Below are positions 44,472 to 54,769 of a stretch of DNA of 64,000 bases, piece after piece (position 1 is the first letter of the stretch; the number at the start of each line of letters is the position of its first letter). The notes beneath the pieces were generated by a model that saw only the letters and a list, made by a program, of their open reading frames with translations, made no database searches and had not been told where the DNA came from. The translations under genes and the position numbers were made by a program. This DNA is from Halomonas sp. HAL1 (lineage in GTDB: Bacteria; Pseudomonadota; Gammaproteobacteria; Pseudomonadales; Halomonadaceae), in NCBI RefSeq assembly GCF_030544485.1, contig NZ_CP130611.1, positions 124,001-188,000 of the forward strand, read 5' to 3'.

Positions 44472-46030
44472 TGTTCTCCCGAAAAAAATTGGTAACCATG
44501 ATGGCGACAGCCGTGATCAGCGGAATGTCGATAACGGCCAGCATAAGCCAGGCGGAGGCCAACGCACTCGAAAATGCGTTTGACCGGCTCTCTAGTGCCG
44601 GGGGCGGCTTTAGTAGCTCGAACAGCGCATCATCGTTTGAAACCAGAACAAGGCATGGGTACACGGCCGGAGGCTTAACCATGCGGTTTTCTCAGAATCG
44701 CTACTCACTCGTCAACATGGACCCGCCCCGGCTAGACGTAGGCTGCAACGGCATTGATGCGCATTTTGGCGGCTTTTCCTACATCGACAGTGAACAGATC
44801 CAGCAGATGTTGGAGCAGATCGCCCAAGGGGTTGTGGCCCTCTCCTTCCAGCTCGCACTCAAGCAGCTTTGTCCTATTTGCGGGGATGTGCTCGAGTTTG
44901 CACAGCGCATGGCACAGGCGGCGGCGAAACTATCCCAAGACAGCTGTGAAGCTGCTACCGCATTGGTTGAGGGGTTTCCTGACTACTCGGGTGAATTAGG
45001 TAATCTCTGGTGTAGTTCGGTCGGGATGTTTGAAGGTGTGGAAAGTGACTGGCTGGCAGCCCAACAGGACACATGTGATACCAAGTCAGATTCGGGCCGT
45101 GAAGTTCGAGACCATCTCAGCAACAATCCGGGGGATCGTGCAATGGCCTTAGAGGTTGACGGCAACCGCACATGGCTAGGCCTTCAAGAAGCAGGTATTG
45201 CCCCTGGGCGAGATGGCAGTAACAACATGGGGGCAGAGAACAAAATATTTGCCGAGCTGCTGATGAGTTGGATTGGTACGGAGGTTCGTAACAAAGGAGG
45301 TAGTGGAGACTCGAACACCTTTGCTCCCACCATCGAAACAGCCGATGCGATGTTAGACATCTTCCTATGCGGAAGTGATAAAGCCTCACCGACAGTCATT
45401 GAATACGCGGACTTTGTGAACAGTTTTTGCGAGGACAAGGTATGGTCAGGCACTTCAGGTCAGGCCACAGAGATTTATACCTGTAACAACAGCGATCTGA
45501 GAGACTGCTGGAACCCAAATAAAGTGAAAGTTGAGGATATATCCCTCGGCCACGGCTTTTTGACAACCGTTATCATGGAGCTGGAAGGTGCGGTTAAGAA
45601 CGTTGCCAGCGGGAGCCCCCTGACTGCATCTCAGAAGGCCATCATCGCTGCAGCGCCCTTCCCGCTGTATCAGGCTGTAAATGTTGCAGCGACCTACCCG
45701 GACCTTGCCTACGACCTCGTTGTTGGCAACTCGACCATTCTTTCCTACATGATCTCTATCGAGTACATCCGCCATGCCGTCCAGGCAACAGCTAAGACAT
45801 CGATGACATCATCCGTGCCGGGTGAAATCTTGCGTGAATTCCGTGAGGCTCAGAATGAGTTAGTTGTCATGACCTCTCAGAAGGCTCAGCAAATTAACCT
45901 CATGGCTGAGACACAGGAAAACATCATGAGTCAGGTGGACAAGATCAACCGCGCCACTCTGCGTAACCTTCACGCCATGGGCCTATCCGGTATGGATTTT
46001 GCCCGTGACATGGCTCGGGAGGTCGACTGA
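44471..46030 (+). CDS. traH: Conjugative transfer protein TraH
   Basis: 519 residues with a signal peptide (ending near ISQAEA). The opening LENAFDRLSSAGG, the HFGGFSYIDSEQIQQMLEQI block and CPICGD near residue 137 are typical of TraH. It acts in pilus extension and retraction with TraF and TraU. Overlaps the traG start (TGATG). Confidence 0.93.
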   Translation: MFSRKKLVTMMATAVISGMSITASISQAEANALENAFDRLSSAGGGFSSSNSASSFETRTRHGYTAGGLTMRFSQNRYSLVNMDPPRLDVGCNGIDAHFGGFSYIDSEQIQQMLEQIAQGVVALSFQLALKQLCPICGDVLEFAQRMAQAAAKLSQDSCEAATALVEGFPDYSGELGNLWCSSVGMFEGVESDWLAAQQDTCDTKSDSGREVRDHLSNNPGDRAMALEVDGNRTWLGLQEAGIAPGRDGSNNMGAENKIFAELLMSWIGTEVRNKGGSGDSNTFAPTIETADAMLDIFLCGSDKASPTVIEYADFVNSFCEDKVWSGTSGQATEIYTCNNSDLRDCWNPNKVKVEDISLGHGFLTTVIMELEGAVKNVASGSPLTASQKAIIAAAPFPLYQAVNVAATYPDLAYDLVVGNSTILSYMISIEYIRHAVQATAKTSMTSSVPGEILREFREAQNELVVMTSQKAQQINLMAETQENIMSQVDKINRATLRNLHAMGLSGMDFARDMAREVD

Positions 46031-49000
46031 TGAAATGGCTTGTTCCTGCCCTTGCGGCTATCGCGATGGTCGCTGTTCCAGGGCTTGCGATCGCAGAGAC
46101 CATGACGCCGGCTAGTGGCGACACTTGGACATTTTATGGTTATGGCAACGGTTATGCGCTGGCGCAGATACTGGAGGCGATCAAACGACTGACTGACCCT
46201 GACTCAAACCCCGGGTTCAGGAGTTTGGCGCTGTTCTTGGCGATGGCGGGTTTCCTTGCGATGTGCTTTACAGGAATACTTGGCGGAAGCCTGCAAAAGG
46301 TGGCCATGTATTTTGCCGGCATGATCCTGACTGTATACATGCTGTTCTCATTGAAGATCGATATTCTCATAGAGGACATGGTGTGGGATGGCGTTGGGTC
46401 ACCACAGTTCATACAGAGAATTGAAGGCGTCCCGGCTGCCATAGGCCTTCCTGCAGTCGTTATCTCAGAGATAGGGATGTGGGCCACTAGCGGGATAGAA
46501 ACCAACTTTACGACCCCAAACTTCGAGAGTCTTAGAATTTCAGAGGGGGCTCCTGTTGGGATGGCGGCGAGCATGTTGAATGACATGAAGAAGATCCGCC
46601 TGACTGATCCCTATCTGCGCTCTAGCATTCAAAGTTTCATGAATGACTGCGCCTTGCCGAATATCTTTAGCGGAAAAATTTCCCCTGTGACGCTGATAAC
46701 CTCACAAAATGCATGGGGGGTTTTAGGTAACAACCTGAATCAAGCGGTTTATACAGTCGTCTATGATTCTACCGATCCGAATGGCGGCATGCAGGCTTGC
46801 GATGAGGCCTACGCGAGCATCGATAACCGTTTGCAGACTGCAGCTCCCGCGCTATTGAACGGTATGAGGGAAGCATCCCCGTTCTGGCTTCAGCAGGCAG
46901 CAGGATCAACAGCGCTGGCACAAGCCGCTCTGGATGATTCCTTCCGCTGGGCCTCAGGCGGGAGTGCCGTTCAGGACGCCACAGGGCTAGCCACCCAGGC
47001 CGCGATCGCAGAAATGTACTCTGGCACATATGAATACGCAGCAATGGCCACAGGCTCAAATGAGCTGATCTCAGCCTTGAATATGGAACAGGCTCGACGT
47101 GCCCAGCAATCTGGATGGTATAGCACTGCCATTCTCTTCCGGGATATGGCGGGCTATTTCTTCGCGATACTACAGGCATTCGTGATTGGGCTGGCGCCGA
47201 TTGTGTTTGCTGCGGTGCTGGTCCCCGGCTTGGGCAAGAAGATGGGCACCTCGTATGCTCAGGTGATGACCTGGCTCATCTTGTGGTGGCCAGGGCTTGC
47301 GATCGTGAACTACATCATGATGCTTTACTTCCAGGGCCAAACAGCAGGATACCTCGCTGATGGCCTAACCATGGCCAATATGAGCGCAGTCAGTGATATG
47401 TCGGACAAGATGGTGATGGCGTCAGGTTTTATGTCCACCTTAGTGCCCGCCATCATGTGGGGGCTGGTATCAGGCAGCGGTTACGCCTTCACTTCTGTCT
47501 TGGACAGGGCATCTGGCAGCCAACAAGCGGCGACAGCGGCGAATAATATGTCTACAGGTGCAGCCACGGCTGGCCAGGTGAGCATGAACAACGCGAACAT
47601 GAATGCTCACCAAACCTCTCACCGCTATAGCTCTGGTGAAGAGGTCTCCGCTCACCATGTCGGCGTAGGGGCGTCTCAAGTTACTAATATGAGCGGGCAG
47701 GATACTAACGTGGGTCTACGAGCGGCAGACATGCGGGAGAGCCTATCTAAGTCGCAGGCATTTAGTGAAGCCACACAGCGAACAGCAGAGGCGAAGCAAT
47801 CCTTTAGTGAGCAGTCCCAGAATATGATGACTGACACATTCAGATCGGCCACCCAATACGCTCAAGATCAAGGGTTTGTTACAGATGGCTCGGTTGACTG
47901 GTCAAGGATGTCCCAGGATCAGCAAGGGCAGCAATATATGTCGGAGCTATCCGCCACAAGACAGGTGATGGAACAGGCAGGGTTATCTGAAAAGGAGATT
48001 AATGATCTTACGTGGCATGCAGCAGGCAAGGTCTCTGCTGAAGCTGGAGGTAAAACAGAGGTCGGGATAACGCTTAATGCGGGTGCTAGCGCTTATGCAA
48101 GGACATCGGTACAGGGTGAAGCCGGTGTCCGTGGTTCTGATACGAGCCAAGAAACGAGAGATGAATCTTTGAGTCTGAACCAATCAAATGCTGGGAAACT
48201 ATCTTTTGCGGAAAATGGTGCAGTTCAGGTTGTAGGGCAAGATGGTAGCCGGTACTCAGAAAAGGTATCAGAGAGTGAATCGCGGCAGGTTCTTGAAGGG
48301 CGAGTCGGCGAAGATCGTGCCTCTATGCTCTACGCTGCCTCAAACGATTACCAAGAAGCTGTCCAGGTTCAACAGCAGGCACGCGAGGAATATGTTGCAA
48401 GTCGCAGTGGGTCGATTCCTACTCCCGCCAGCCCTCAGACTATTGCTGCTATGCGTGTGGATGCTAATGATTTGCGGGGCGAGGTTGAGCAGAGGCAGAA
48501 TGCCGATCATGCGGAAATTGCCAGCCGAGGGAGTGCTGTTAGCGGTGTGGTCGGGGCAAATGCAGCCGATGTGGGCGAGCGAGCAGATACGGCAAGTGGC
48601 GTCACCTCGCCTATTGAGCGTAATGGTGTGAGTTCACTATCGGTTGATACGAGCGAGCGACTGGGGGGGATTCAAGGAAGTGCGCAAGCTAACGTAGAGA
48701 GGCCAGATACATATCATGTGATCGATACAGGAGGTAGCTTTACTGTCGCCGATCGACGTGCAATTGACGCCGCTGACCGTCAAAACGCTGATGCCCTCAT
48801 TACCGGAGGAGAACGATCCAACATACAGATAGGAGGTGACACCTACGTACCTACCTACTATGAGAACGATAAGGCAGTCTATGCAGTTGAGCGCGACGGA
48901 GGGCATGCATATTACACTTATGGAGGGGACGGTGAATTTGAGCCAGCCAACTCTCCTATGCCGTCTACTCAGCAGCAAATAGATTCTCAGGCCAACAATG

Positions 49001-49134
49001 GTCCAACCCAGAATGCCACGGCTGCCACGGTTAATCGCGTGCAGGTACGCCGAAGTTCTGAATCACCGGATGCACCCTCCCCTAACCAAGGGGCAGATAT
49101 TGACCCGCGTGAATTAATGGATACTCGCCCTTAA
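46030..49134 (+). CDS. traG: Mating-pair stabilisation protein TraG
   Basis: 1034 residues. Signal/anchor sequence, then an N-terminal half with several membrane helices (about 75-110, 370-400, 415-440) and a long, Gln/Ser/Asn-rich, largely hydrophilic C-terminal half. The size is close to F TraG (~940). The N-terminus assembles the pilus; the C-terminal part is involved in mating-pair stabilisation and entry exclusion in F. Last gene of the plus-strand operon. Confidence 0.9.
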   Translation: MKWLVPALAAIAMVAVPGLAIAETMTPASGDTWTFYGYGNGYALAQILEAIKRLTDPDSNPGFRSLALFLAMAGFLAMCFTGILGGSLQKVAMYFAGMILTVYMLFSLKIDILIEDMVWDGVGSPQFIQRIEGVPAAIGLPAVVISEIGMWATSGIETNFTTPNFESLRISEGAPVGMAASMLNDMKKIRLTDPYLRSSIQSFMNDCALPNIFSGKISPVTLITSQNAWGVLGNNLNQAVYTVVYDSTDPNGGMQACDEAYASIDNRLQTAAPALLNGMREASPFWLQQAAGSTALAQAALDDSFRWASGGSAVQDATGLATQAAIAEMYSGTYEYAAMATGSNELISALNMEQARRAQQSGWYSTAILFRDMAGYFFAILQAFVIGLAPIVFAAVLVPGLGKKMGTSYAQVMTWLILWWPGLAIVNYIMMLYFQGQTAGYLADGLTMANMSAVSDMSDKMVMASGFMSTLVPAIMWGLVSGSGYAFTSVLDRASGSQQAATAANNMSTGAATAGQVSMNNANMNAHQTSHRYSSGEEVSAHHVGVGASQVTNMSGQDTNVGLRAADMRESLSKSQAFSEATQRTAEAKQSFSEQSQNMMTDTFRSATQYAQDQGFVTDGSVDWSRMSQDQQGQQYMSELSATRQVMEQAGLSEKEINDLTWHAAGKVSAEAGGKTEVGITLNAGASAYARTSVQGEAGVRGSDTSQETRDESLSLNQSNAGKLSFAENGAVQVVGQDGSRYSEKVSESESRQVLEGRVGEDRASMLYAASNDYQEAVQVQQQAREEYVASRSGSIPTPASPQTIAAMRVDANDLRGEVEQRQNADHAEIASRGSAVSGVVGANAADVGERADTASGVTSPIERNGVSSLSVDTSERLGGIQGSAQANVERPDTYHVIDTGGSFTVADRRAIDAADRQNADALITGGERSNIQIGGDTYVPTYYENDKAVYAVERDGGHAYYTYGGDGEFEPANSPMPSTQQQIDSQANNGPTQNATAATVNRVQVRRSSESPDAPSPNQGADIDPRELMDTRP

Positions 49135-49137
49135 TAA

Positions 49138-49166
49138 AAAGCCCCGCACAGAGCGGGGCCTTTTTT
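49138..49166. terminator. Bidirectional terminator between convergent tra operons
   Basis: GCCCCGC/GCGGGGC hairpin with AAAAA on one side and TTTTTTT on the other, serving traG and the minus-strand operon. Confidence 0.9.
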
Positions 49167-49510
49167 TATGCGTTTTTGATGATCCGCTTGAACCTCACCA
49201 TCGCCCTTGCCTGGAAGACAAGAACCAGAATATACCCTGCCCAGATGAAGGGAAGGACTTTGCCTGGCGCACGATCCCAAGTGAAGTAGGTAAATGCCAG
49301 CAGGCCTGGAATAATTACCAAGTTCACCATCAGAAACACGTATATGTTCTGTTTGGCTCTCCATCTAGCGGCACGCACCACGTCCTCTTCTTCTGCACCG
49401 ATCAGGTGTTGTAGCTCGTTCACTACGAAAGAGCCCTTAGATTTCTGGGCGGCACTTTGGCGTGCAGCGATCGCACGTTGGCGGCGAGCTTTGCGATTTT
49501 TGTTAGCCAT
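49166..49510 (-). CDS. Small membrane protein, last gene of the tra operon
   Basis: 114 residues: very basic N-terminus (KNRKARRQRAIAARQ) and two hydrophobic helices (about 56-76 and 86-104). No family recognised; its position suggests an exclusion or accessory role. Confidence 0.55.
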   Translation of the reverse strand: MANKNRKARRQRAIAARQSAAQKSKGSFVVNELQHLIGAEEEDVVRAARWRAKQNIYVFLMVNLVIIPGLLAFTYFTWDRAPGKVLPFIWAGYILVLVFQARAMVRFKRIIKNA

Positions 49511-49593
49511 TTCAACCTCCGAACGATCGACGCAATTACCATACTGTTATAAAATAATACTGTACGACGTTTTCAAAGTCAATCAAGAAAGAG

Positions 49594-49845
49594 CTATTTC
49601 CGCATCTTTTCGGCAGGATCAAAGTATGATCGCTTATGGCATAAATGGGTAACAAGGTCGATATGGGCATGAATTATTGTCTTGGCAAGCCAAAGAATAT
49701 ACCCCCCGGCGAACTTCAAAATCTCGACGGTTCCCTTCGAGATCATATCCATGATCGGCCTAAAGACTTCCTTTACCCCCGGCAGAATCCCTAAGAGCAG
49801 CATGGCGAAAATAGCGATAGTAGTCCAAAACAACACTGTAATCAT
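49594..49845 (-). CDS. Small membrane protein
   Basis: 83 residues with an N-terminal membrane helix (about 2-24) and a second amphipathic or membrane segment (about 40-60). Starts nine bases after the coupling-protein stop, so in the same operon. Function unknown. Confidence 0.55.
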   Translation of the reverse strand: MITVLFWTTIAIFAMLLLGILPGVKEVFRPIMDMISKGTVEILKFAGGYILWLAKTIIHAHIDLVTHLCHKRSYFDPAEKMRK

Positions 49846-49854
49846 GGCTGCACC

Positions 49855-51531
49855 CTAAGCAGTAGCAGTAAGAAACTCATTTAGCCGTTCCTCAAAATTA
49901 AGCGCCTGCTTGTCGGCTGGCATCTTCATCTTGCGCTTTATAACCTTAAAAGAAGGTATGTGTTTGGGGTAGTTGATCATAGGTGTTCTCAAGTGATACA
50001 TGCGAGCACCCAACATCATGACCGCTTGGCCCATATCCATGGCTCGCAATTGATCTGGCGTTACCCTGAATTCCTCAACTTCACGCCAGCTTTCACCCAT
50101 GCCACCACCATCGGACATACTGGATTGTGGGGTGGTTCTCAGATACTGCGCACTTTCACCCTGGTTTGCCGAGACTGACACGGTGCGTTGGAATCGCTTG
50201 GTTTTACCTAGTATCTCAGCGGCCTCTTCAGGGCTGTCTTTCGCTCCGAATTTGAAGAACACTTTGTTCCATGTGTTCTGAATCACTATGTCTGCAAAGT
50301 CTGGCGAGACTCTATTGAGCTGGCTAAAGGACTGGAAGGCTGGAATCAGTGCGATATTGGCCGATCGCGCCTGCTCGAAGAGACGGCCTACCCCTTCCAT
50401 AACATAAGCGCCCATCTCGTCCAGGAGCGCGATGAAATGGCTTGGCCTTTTGCTCTTGGGTAGATCCTGAATGTAGGCAACAGCAGAGCGAATGTCCGAG
50501 ACGATCATTTTCCCGAGGTTGAGGGCTGCGGTGTCCTTTCCCATCGTTGGTAGAGAGACGTACAGCATGTGACCCTTGCGAATAATCTCGGTGAGTACGA
50601 TTTCCGGTGCATAAACGTTGAAGACCTTACCAAACTTGCCCTGGGCGAACAGTGCGATCCGACCTGCCATCCCGCCCAGTGTTTGCTTCATGCGGTTGAG
50701 GTCGATTTTTGTCCCCTCCTTAGTTCGGGCACGGAACTGGTCGAGGAAGATCGAAAGCGCCCGCCTCTCCGGCCCTTGAGGGGTCATTCTCTCCAGGTTC
50801 TCCAGCGCACGATCAGACTGCAATAGAATTGATAGGTCGCCGAAGTGATATAGCTGACCGGAGGCTTGCAGAGCGGCAATAATGACCGTGAGTGCATGGT
50901 TAGCAGATTGCCGGTAGTGATCGGCGCCTGGATTGTTCTCAGCCGATGGAATGAGGTTCATCAGCCGGGATGCCACCTCATCAGGATCTCCATGAAGAAC
51001 AGGGTTATAGGTATTGGCGTTATCGGGGTCTGACACGTCGATAATGTAGAGTTCATCTTCGCGGCCTGTCACCTTGGCCATGTACGCTAGATGATCCCGT
51101 GTGTCCCGATCAATCTTGGCATCAATGAAAAGCCATCCGCGCCCACGCGCAGTTTGCTGCCAGAGGATATATTCACCAAGAGTGGTCTTACCCACACCAG
51201 ACTGCCCCACGATGGCAGTGTGTCGCTGCCCGAGGATGTCGGGCATGTTGATTCGTGTATTTTTGTCGGTGGTCAGGCCGATATGTAAAGAAGGCCCCTT
51301 GTCATCTACTGGCTCGTCTGAGGGCAGCACGAAGCCCTCCCGAGAATCCTCATCGTGCTGGCGCAGCTTGGCCATAGCCTGGCTCCACGTAAGCTGTGCC
51401 ATACCCAGCGACCCGAGAACACCAGCAGGCCATGCAGGGAACGAACCGGCTGCCCAAGGTGTAGTGGCCGCAACGCCGGCTGCTATCGCTGTAAGTGCCA
51501 GCGCATCCATTCTGCCGGCTATCATGGGCAA
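49855..51531 (-). CDS. traD: Type IV coupling protein (TraD/VirD4 family)
   Basis: 558 residues. An N-terminal membrane segment (about 10-35), Walker A GQSGVGKTTLGEY, Walker B HFIALLDEMG, and the ALIPAFQSFSQL block mark a coupling ATPase that links the relaxosome to the secretion channel. Its start overlaps the stop of the upstream gene. Shorter than F TraD and without its long C-terminal tail. Confidence 0.92.
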   Translation of the reverse strand: MPMIAGRMDALALTAIAAGVAATTPWAAGSFPAWPAGVLGSLGMAQLTWSQAMAKLRQHDEDSREGFVLPSDEPVDDKGPSLHIGLTTDKNTRINMPDILGQRHTAIVGQSGVGKTTLGEYILWQQTARGRGWLFIDAKIDRDTRDHLAYMAKVTGREDELYIIDVSDPDNANTYNPVLHGDPDEVASRLMNLIPSAENNPGADHYRQSANHALTVIIAALQASGQLYHFGDLSILLQSDRALENLERMTPQGPERRALSIFLDQFRARTKEGTKIDLNRMKQTLGGMAGRIALFAQGKFGKVFNVYAPEIVLTEIIRKGHMLYVSLPTMGKDTAALNLGKMIVSDIRSAVAYIQDLPKSKRPSHFIALLDEMGAYVMEGVGRLFEQARSANIALIPAFQSFSQLNRVSPDFADIVIQNTWNKVFFKFGAKDSPEEAAEILGKTKRFQRTVSVSANQGESAQYLRTTPQSSMSDGGGMGESWREVEEFRVTPDQLRAMDMGQAVMMLGARMYHLRTPMINYPKHIPSFKVIKRKMKMPADKQALNFEERLNEFLTATA

Positions 51532-51938
51532 TCCTCGAGCGTCACGCTATCAGCATGGAACATTCCAGCTGCCCACGCTGCCGGAGCGATGTAGCTACGA
51601 CTGTCCGCAAGAGGCACTTGATGGCAGCGAATCGTCAAAGAGGAACTGTCGTTCTGAGGGTGAAGGCTGATGAGGTGTCCTGGGTAGGATGCAAAGACTA
51701 GAACGCCGATATAGCCTTGTGGCAAATCCTCTGGAGGCTTGCCTCCAAGGTTCTGCAACCAGGCATTGATCCAATCTAACTGGCTGGTCAACATAAGCGA
51801 CTTGCTAAGTAGTGCACCAGCATCGTGACCGCCGTAAAGCTGATGCTTAGGTTCATTGGAGCCTTCCTGGGCAATGGCAAACAAAGGCATGGCTGCCGAC
51901 ACTACGAACAGTGCGCACTGAATAATAGTTTTCATCAT
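51522..51938 (-). CDS. Exported hypothetical protein
   Basis: 138 residues with a signal peptide (MMKTIIQCALFVVSAAMPLFAIA). Two Cys in the mature part. It overlaps both neighbours and probably acts in the periplasm with the transfer machinery. No family recognised. Confidence 0.6.
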   Translation of the reverse strand: MMKTIIQCALFVVSAAMPLFAIAQEGSNEPKHQLYGGHDAGALLSKSLMLTSQLDWINAWLQNLGGKPPEDLPQGYIGVLVFASYPGHLISLHPQNDSSSLTIRCHQVPLADSRSYIAPAAWAAGMFHADSVTLEDCP

Positions 51939-52525
51939 TGATTGTTCCTATCAAAGAAGCCACTGGGCAAACGATCCCTGCCACCAGCCCCACTAACGCT
52001 CGGCAGCATGGTGTTGGGTAGTGATCTACCTCCAGGAACAAGCGAATCAAGAAAGGAATGCCACATGCTATACCGGAACTGCTCGGTATATGCGTTACCT
52101 GAAGTAGTCACGAACGTAATCCTGCCGGTATAGACAATGCTTCCATGCGGTGTAATGGCACCCTGCTTATTGCGATGGCCATACGTATGGTAGGCAGGCG
52201 TGCCAGGGATCACCGTGGTCGGACTTGAGCCGTCACCCCAGTCGACAACGGCTTTTTCAACTCTTCTAATGTTCTGTCCGCCGTGCTCAAAGGACGTATA
52301 GGTGTGCGATACATCAAGCTGGGTTTCTAGGCCTACATACCCATTATTGGGCGTGAACATGAATGGCCTCTGCCCTGCGTTCTGCACTACTTCTTCTGAG
52401 CCGGCAGCGCCCGATGCCAGCGCTTCAGCTTGGGCAGTGATTCGGTCTACTGGACTCCCGAAGGAGCCCGTAGATACCAATGCCATCACCACACAAGTAG
52501 CTTGAATGAAAGCTATCTTGCCCAT
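51935..52525 (-). CDS. Exported protein with PKD-like segment
   Basis: 196 residues with a signal peptide. The segment AVVDWGDGSSPTTVIPGTPA followed by YHTYGHRNKQG resembles a PKD/Ig-like fold (WGDGS ... HTY). A surface or periplasmic role in transfer is plausible. It overlaps the preceding gene by 13 bases. Confidence 0.6.
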   Translation of the reverse strand: MGKIAFIQATCVVMALVSTGSFGSPVDRITAQAEALASGAAGSEEVVQNAGQRPFMFTPNNGYVGLETQLDVSHTYTSFEHGGQNIRRVEKAVVDWGDGSSPTTVIPGTPAYHTYGHRNKQGAITPHGSIVYTGRITFVTTSGNAYTEQFRYSMWHSFLDSLVPGGRSLPNTMLPSVSGAGGRDRLPSGFFDRNNQ

Positions 52526-54768
52526 GTCTGGTTGAACTCCGATTTGGCTTTTTCCGACAACGTTTCCACATACTCCGAGAAATCCATATCGCCAAGATCA
52601 AGGGCAAGGAACTCGTCGATAGTGAACCCAGTGCAGTCAGGAGTGTACTGTCGATCATAAGTTGTCGAGGCCTTTGTCACACAGCTACCCAACACCTTTA
52701 GCATGCACGGCTCGTACTTCTTTTCAGAGTAGGTGTACCACGGCTTGGCGGTGAGATTGACCTCGATTGAGGCCCTAAACTCACATTCCTCAGCGGAACA
52801 GCCTCCAGTTAGAGTTACAGGTGGACTGTTGCTGACATAGTTATTCAAATTGGCTATGTCATTCTGGATGTTGACTTCATTCCAGGCCGCATCGTAACGG
52901 CATTGATACGATGAGCCGATACACATCCGCAGCCCCCTGGTAGGGGATTCTGTACCTAGCGGATTAGTGAAGGCCTCAAAGTGAACATTGTTATGTGCCC
53001 AAGAAAACTCGCCCCATCCGTCATTTGGGAAGTTAATTGGCCACTTCATGTCTAAGGGGATGCGCATCTGGCCACCAGCGCCAGCCTTCCAAGCATGAAC
53101 CTTATATTCGCAGCTACCATCGTCAAAGCATCCTCCCTCTACAACCGAATAGCGGTTGATCGCACGGGTATGATGGTCCTCTGCTTCTAAGCGATGGGTT
53201 TCCCAGCCTGGGCTAAAGCCATACACAGGGTGGTCTGGCGGCGCCCCGCATGAAGATTCTGAGCAGGCTACGGCATAAATATCTGGACTGGAGGGGCAGT
53301 CGTATCCAGACAGCATCGAGTTGGTAAAGCCTTCATCAGTAGAGCATTCTTCTTTCCACTGCCAGAACCGCACTCGATTACCGTTGACATTTAGCTCGTC
53401 CGTCCACCCTCCCGCTGAATTGTAAAATGCAAACTCAGTACGCTTGGTAACAGCACCACCTGCGTTTTGCGAAGCCAGCACAGCAAGTTGATCACGCCCC
53501 TGCTCTTGAATAATTCTGGCAAGCATCGAGTCAAACTCACACCAACGCTGGTAGTCGTCTACCTGTGTTTGGGTATTTACCATCGACCAAGGCCTGGTCC
53601 AGTGTGAGCAGATTTGCTTCGCGTAGGACATGTCACCTTTTGCAGGCGCGTTGTATATATAATCAGCGAATGTGCATAGCGTGTTATTGGTGGGCACAAA
53701 GCCGGGTGTAACTTGGACGGCTCGTTTTGCCATGCGAGCTGCTGCAAGCTCAACATCTTCAAGGTCGCAGTAGTCTGCACCGATCCCCGTTGCCATAGAA
53801 ATAAATGAGCTGGTCAACACGACATCTTCTGGATCATCCTGGCAGCACTCCATGTGCTCAATAGCATTAAGGATGTCTGCTGATGCTGTGCCAGCTAAGA
53901 CAGCCCCGAGCGGTCCGCCAAAATACGTTGCCAAAACGGTTGATACGGTTGCATTGAACTCCATCATGCGGCGGAAATCGCTAGTTATGGCTTTGCATTC
54001 GCGCTCCAGGCCAGAGAAGATACGCAAGTTTTCATCTAGCCCACCCTCAGCAGCGATCATGTCCATGACGCCAGCCGCTGCAATAGCGTCTGAAAAGGCG
54101 CCTTCATCATCGCTAACTTCAGGCATTATCTCGTAGGAGCTTGGATCGCATTTGCCATCCTCGCGACATGTATACGTCTGTTCCTGCTTAACGCATAAAC
54201 CATCTTGCTCTCTGGTGCATTCATAGCTAGTTACGTTGCAGTTCGGGTCGTTATTGCAGCGTGGTGTCTCTCCGATGTAACAGCGCTTAGTAACTTTCTG
54301 GCCGACAATATTCCCTGAGCCATCTGTAATATCTTCCCTGCTTATGTCTGGACCGCACCCGTATTGCGTTGTCCCGTCGCATATTGAATCTGTTGTTTGC
54401 CACTCTTCAATCCATGAGTTTGGCAACACATTGTCATATTGCGTAAACGTGCTCGGATATGTTTCGCTGTGAGTATTTACTAGCTCCCATTCATCTTCTC
54501 GGTTGAGCTGCGACAAGCTGCATTCATTGCTAAATGCTTCACCATAACATAGGTACTTTCGGGCATATTCCCAACAGTCACGATGCACAGTTTCCCCCCC
54601 AATCGTCCTTGGAGAGGAGTCCACGCACCACCTACCAACTTCATAGCATTCAGCAACATCCGCTAGATCAGCATTAGCCTCCTGAATCAGGAGGCCTCTG
54701 TCTAATATCATGCTGAATGCTATTAGCAACATATATGCTAGATAAATTGTTGTGTTCCGCATTATCAC
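52513..54768 (-). CDS. traN: TraN-like Cys-rich exported protein, second of two
   Basis: 751 residues with a signal anchor and more than 40 Cys, including blocks CWEYARKYLCYGE, CNNDPNCNVTSYECTR and CEYKVHAWKAG. The spacing of Cys pairs and the WEYxRxYxC motif fit TraN, the outer-membrane adhesin that recognises recipient receptors. Together with the preceding gene it may replace a single larger TraN. It would need disulfide formation, matching the DsbC- and TraF-like proteins. Confidence 0.75.
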   Translation of the reverse strand: MIMRNTTIYLAYMLLIAFSMILDRGLLIQEANADLADVAECYEVGRWCVDSSPRTIGGETVHRDCWEYARKYLCYGEAFSNECSLSQLNREDEWELVNTHSETYPSTFTQYDNVLPNSWIEEWQTTDSICDGTTQYGCGPDISREDITDGSGNIVGQKVTKRCYIGETPRCNNDPNCNVTSYECTREQDGLCVKQEQTYTCREDGKCDPSSYEIMPEVSDDEGAFSDAIAAAGVMDMIAAEGGLDENLRIFSGLERECKAITSDFRRMMEFNATVSTVLATYFGGPLGAVLAGTASADILNAIEHMECCQDDPEDVVLTSSFISMATGIGADYCDLEDVELAAARMAKRAVQVTPGFVPTNNTLCTFADYIYNAPAKGDMSYAKQICSHWTRPWSMVNTQTQVDDYQRWCEFDSMLARIIQEQGRDQLAVLASQNAGGAVTKRTEFAFYNSAGGWTDELNVNGNRVRFWQWKEECSTDEGFTNSMLSGYDCPSSPDIYAVACSESSCGAPPDHPVYGFSPGWETHRLEAEDHHTRAINRYSVVEGGCFDDGSCEYKVHAWKAGAGGQMRIPLDMKWPINFPNDGWGEFSWAHNNVHFEAFTNPLGTESPTRGLRMCIGSSYQCRYDAAWNEVNIQNDIANLNNYVSNSPPVTLTGGCSAEECEFRASIEVNLTAKPWYTYSEKKYEPCMLKVLGSCVTKASTTYDRQYTPDCTGFTIDEFLALDLGDMDFSEYVETLSEKAKSEFNQTWAR

Positions 54769-54769
54769 C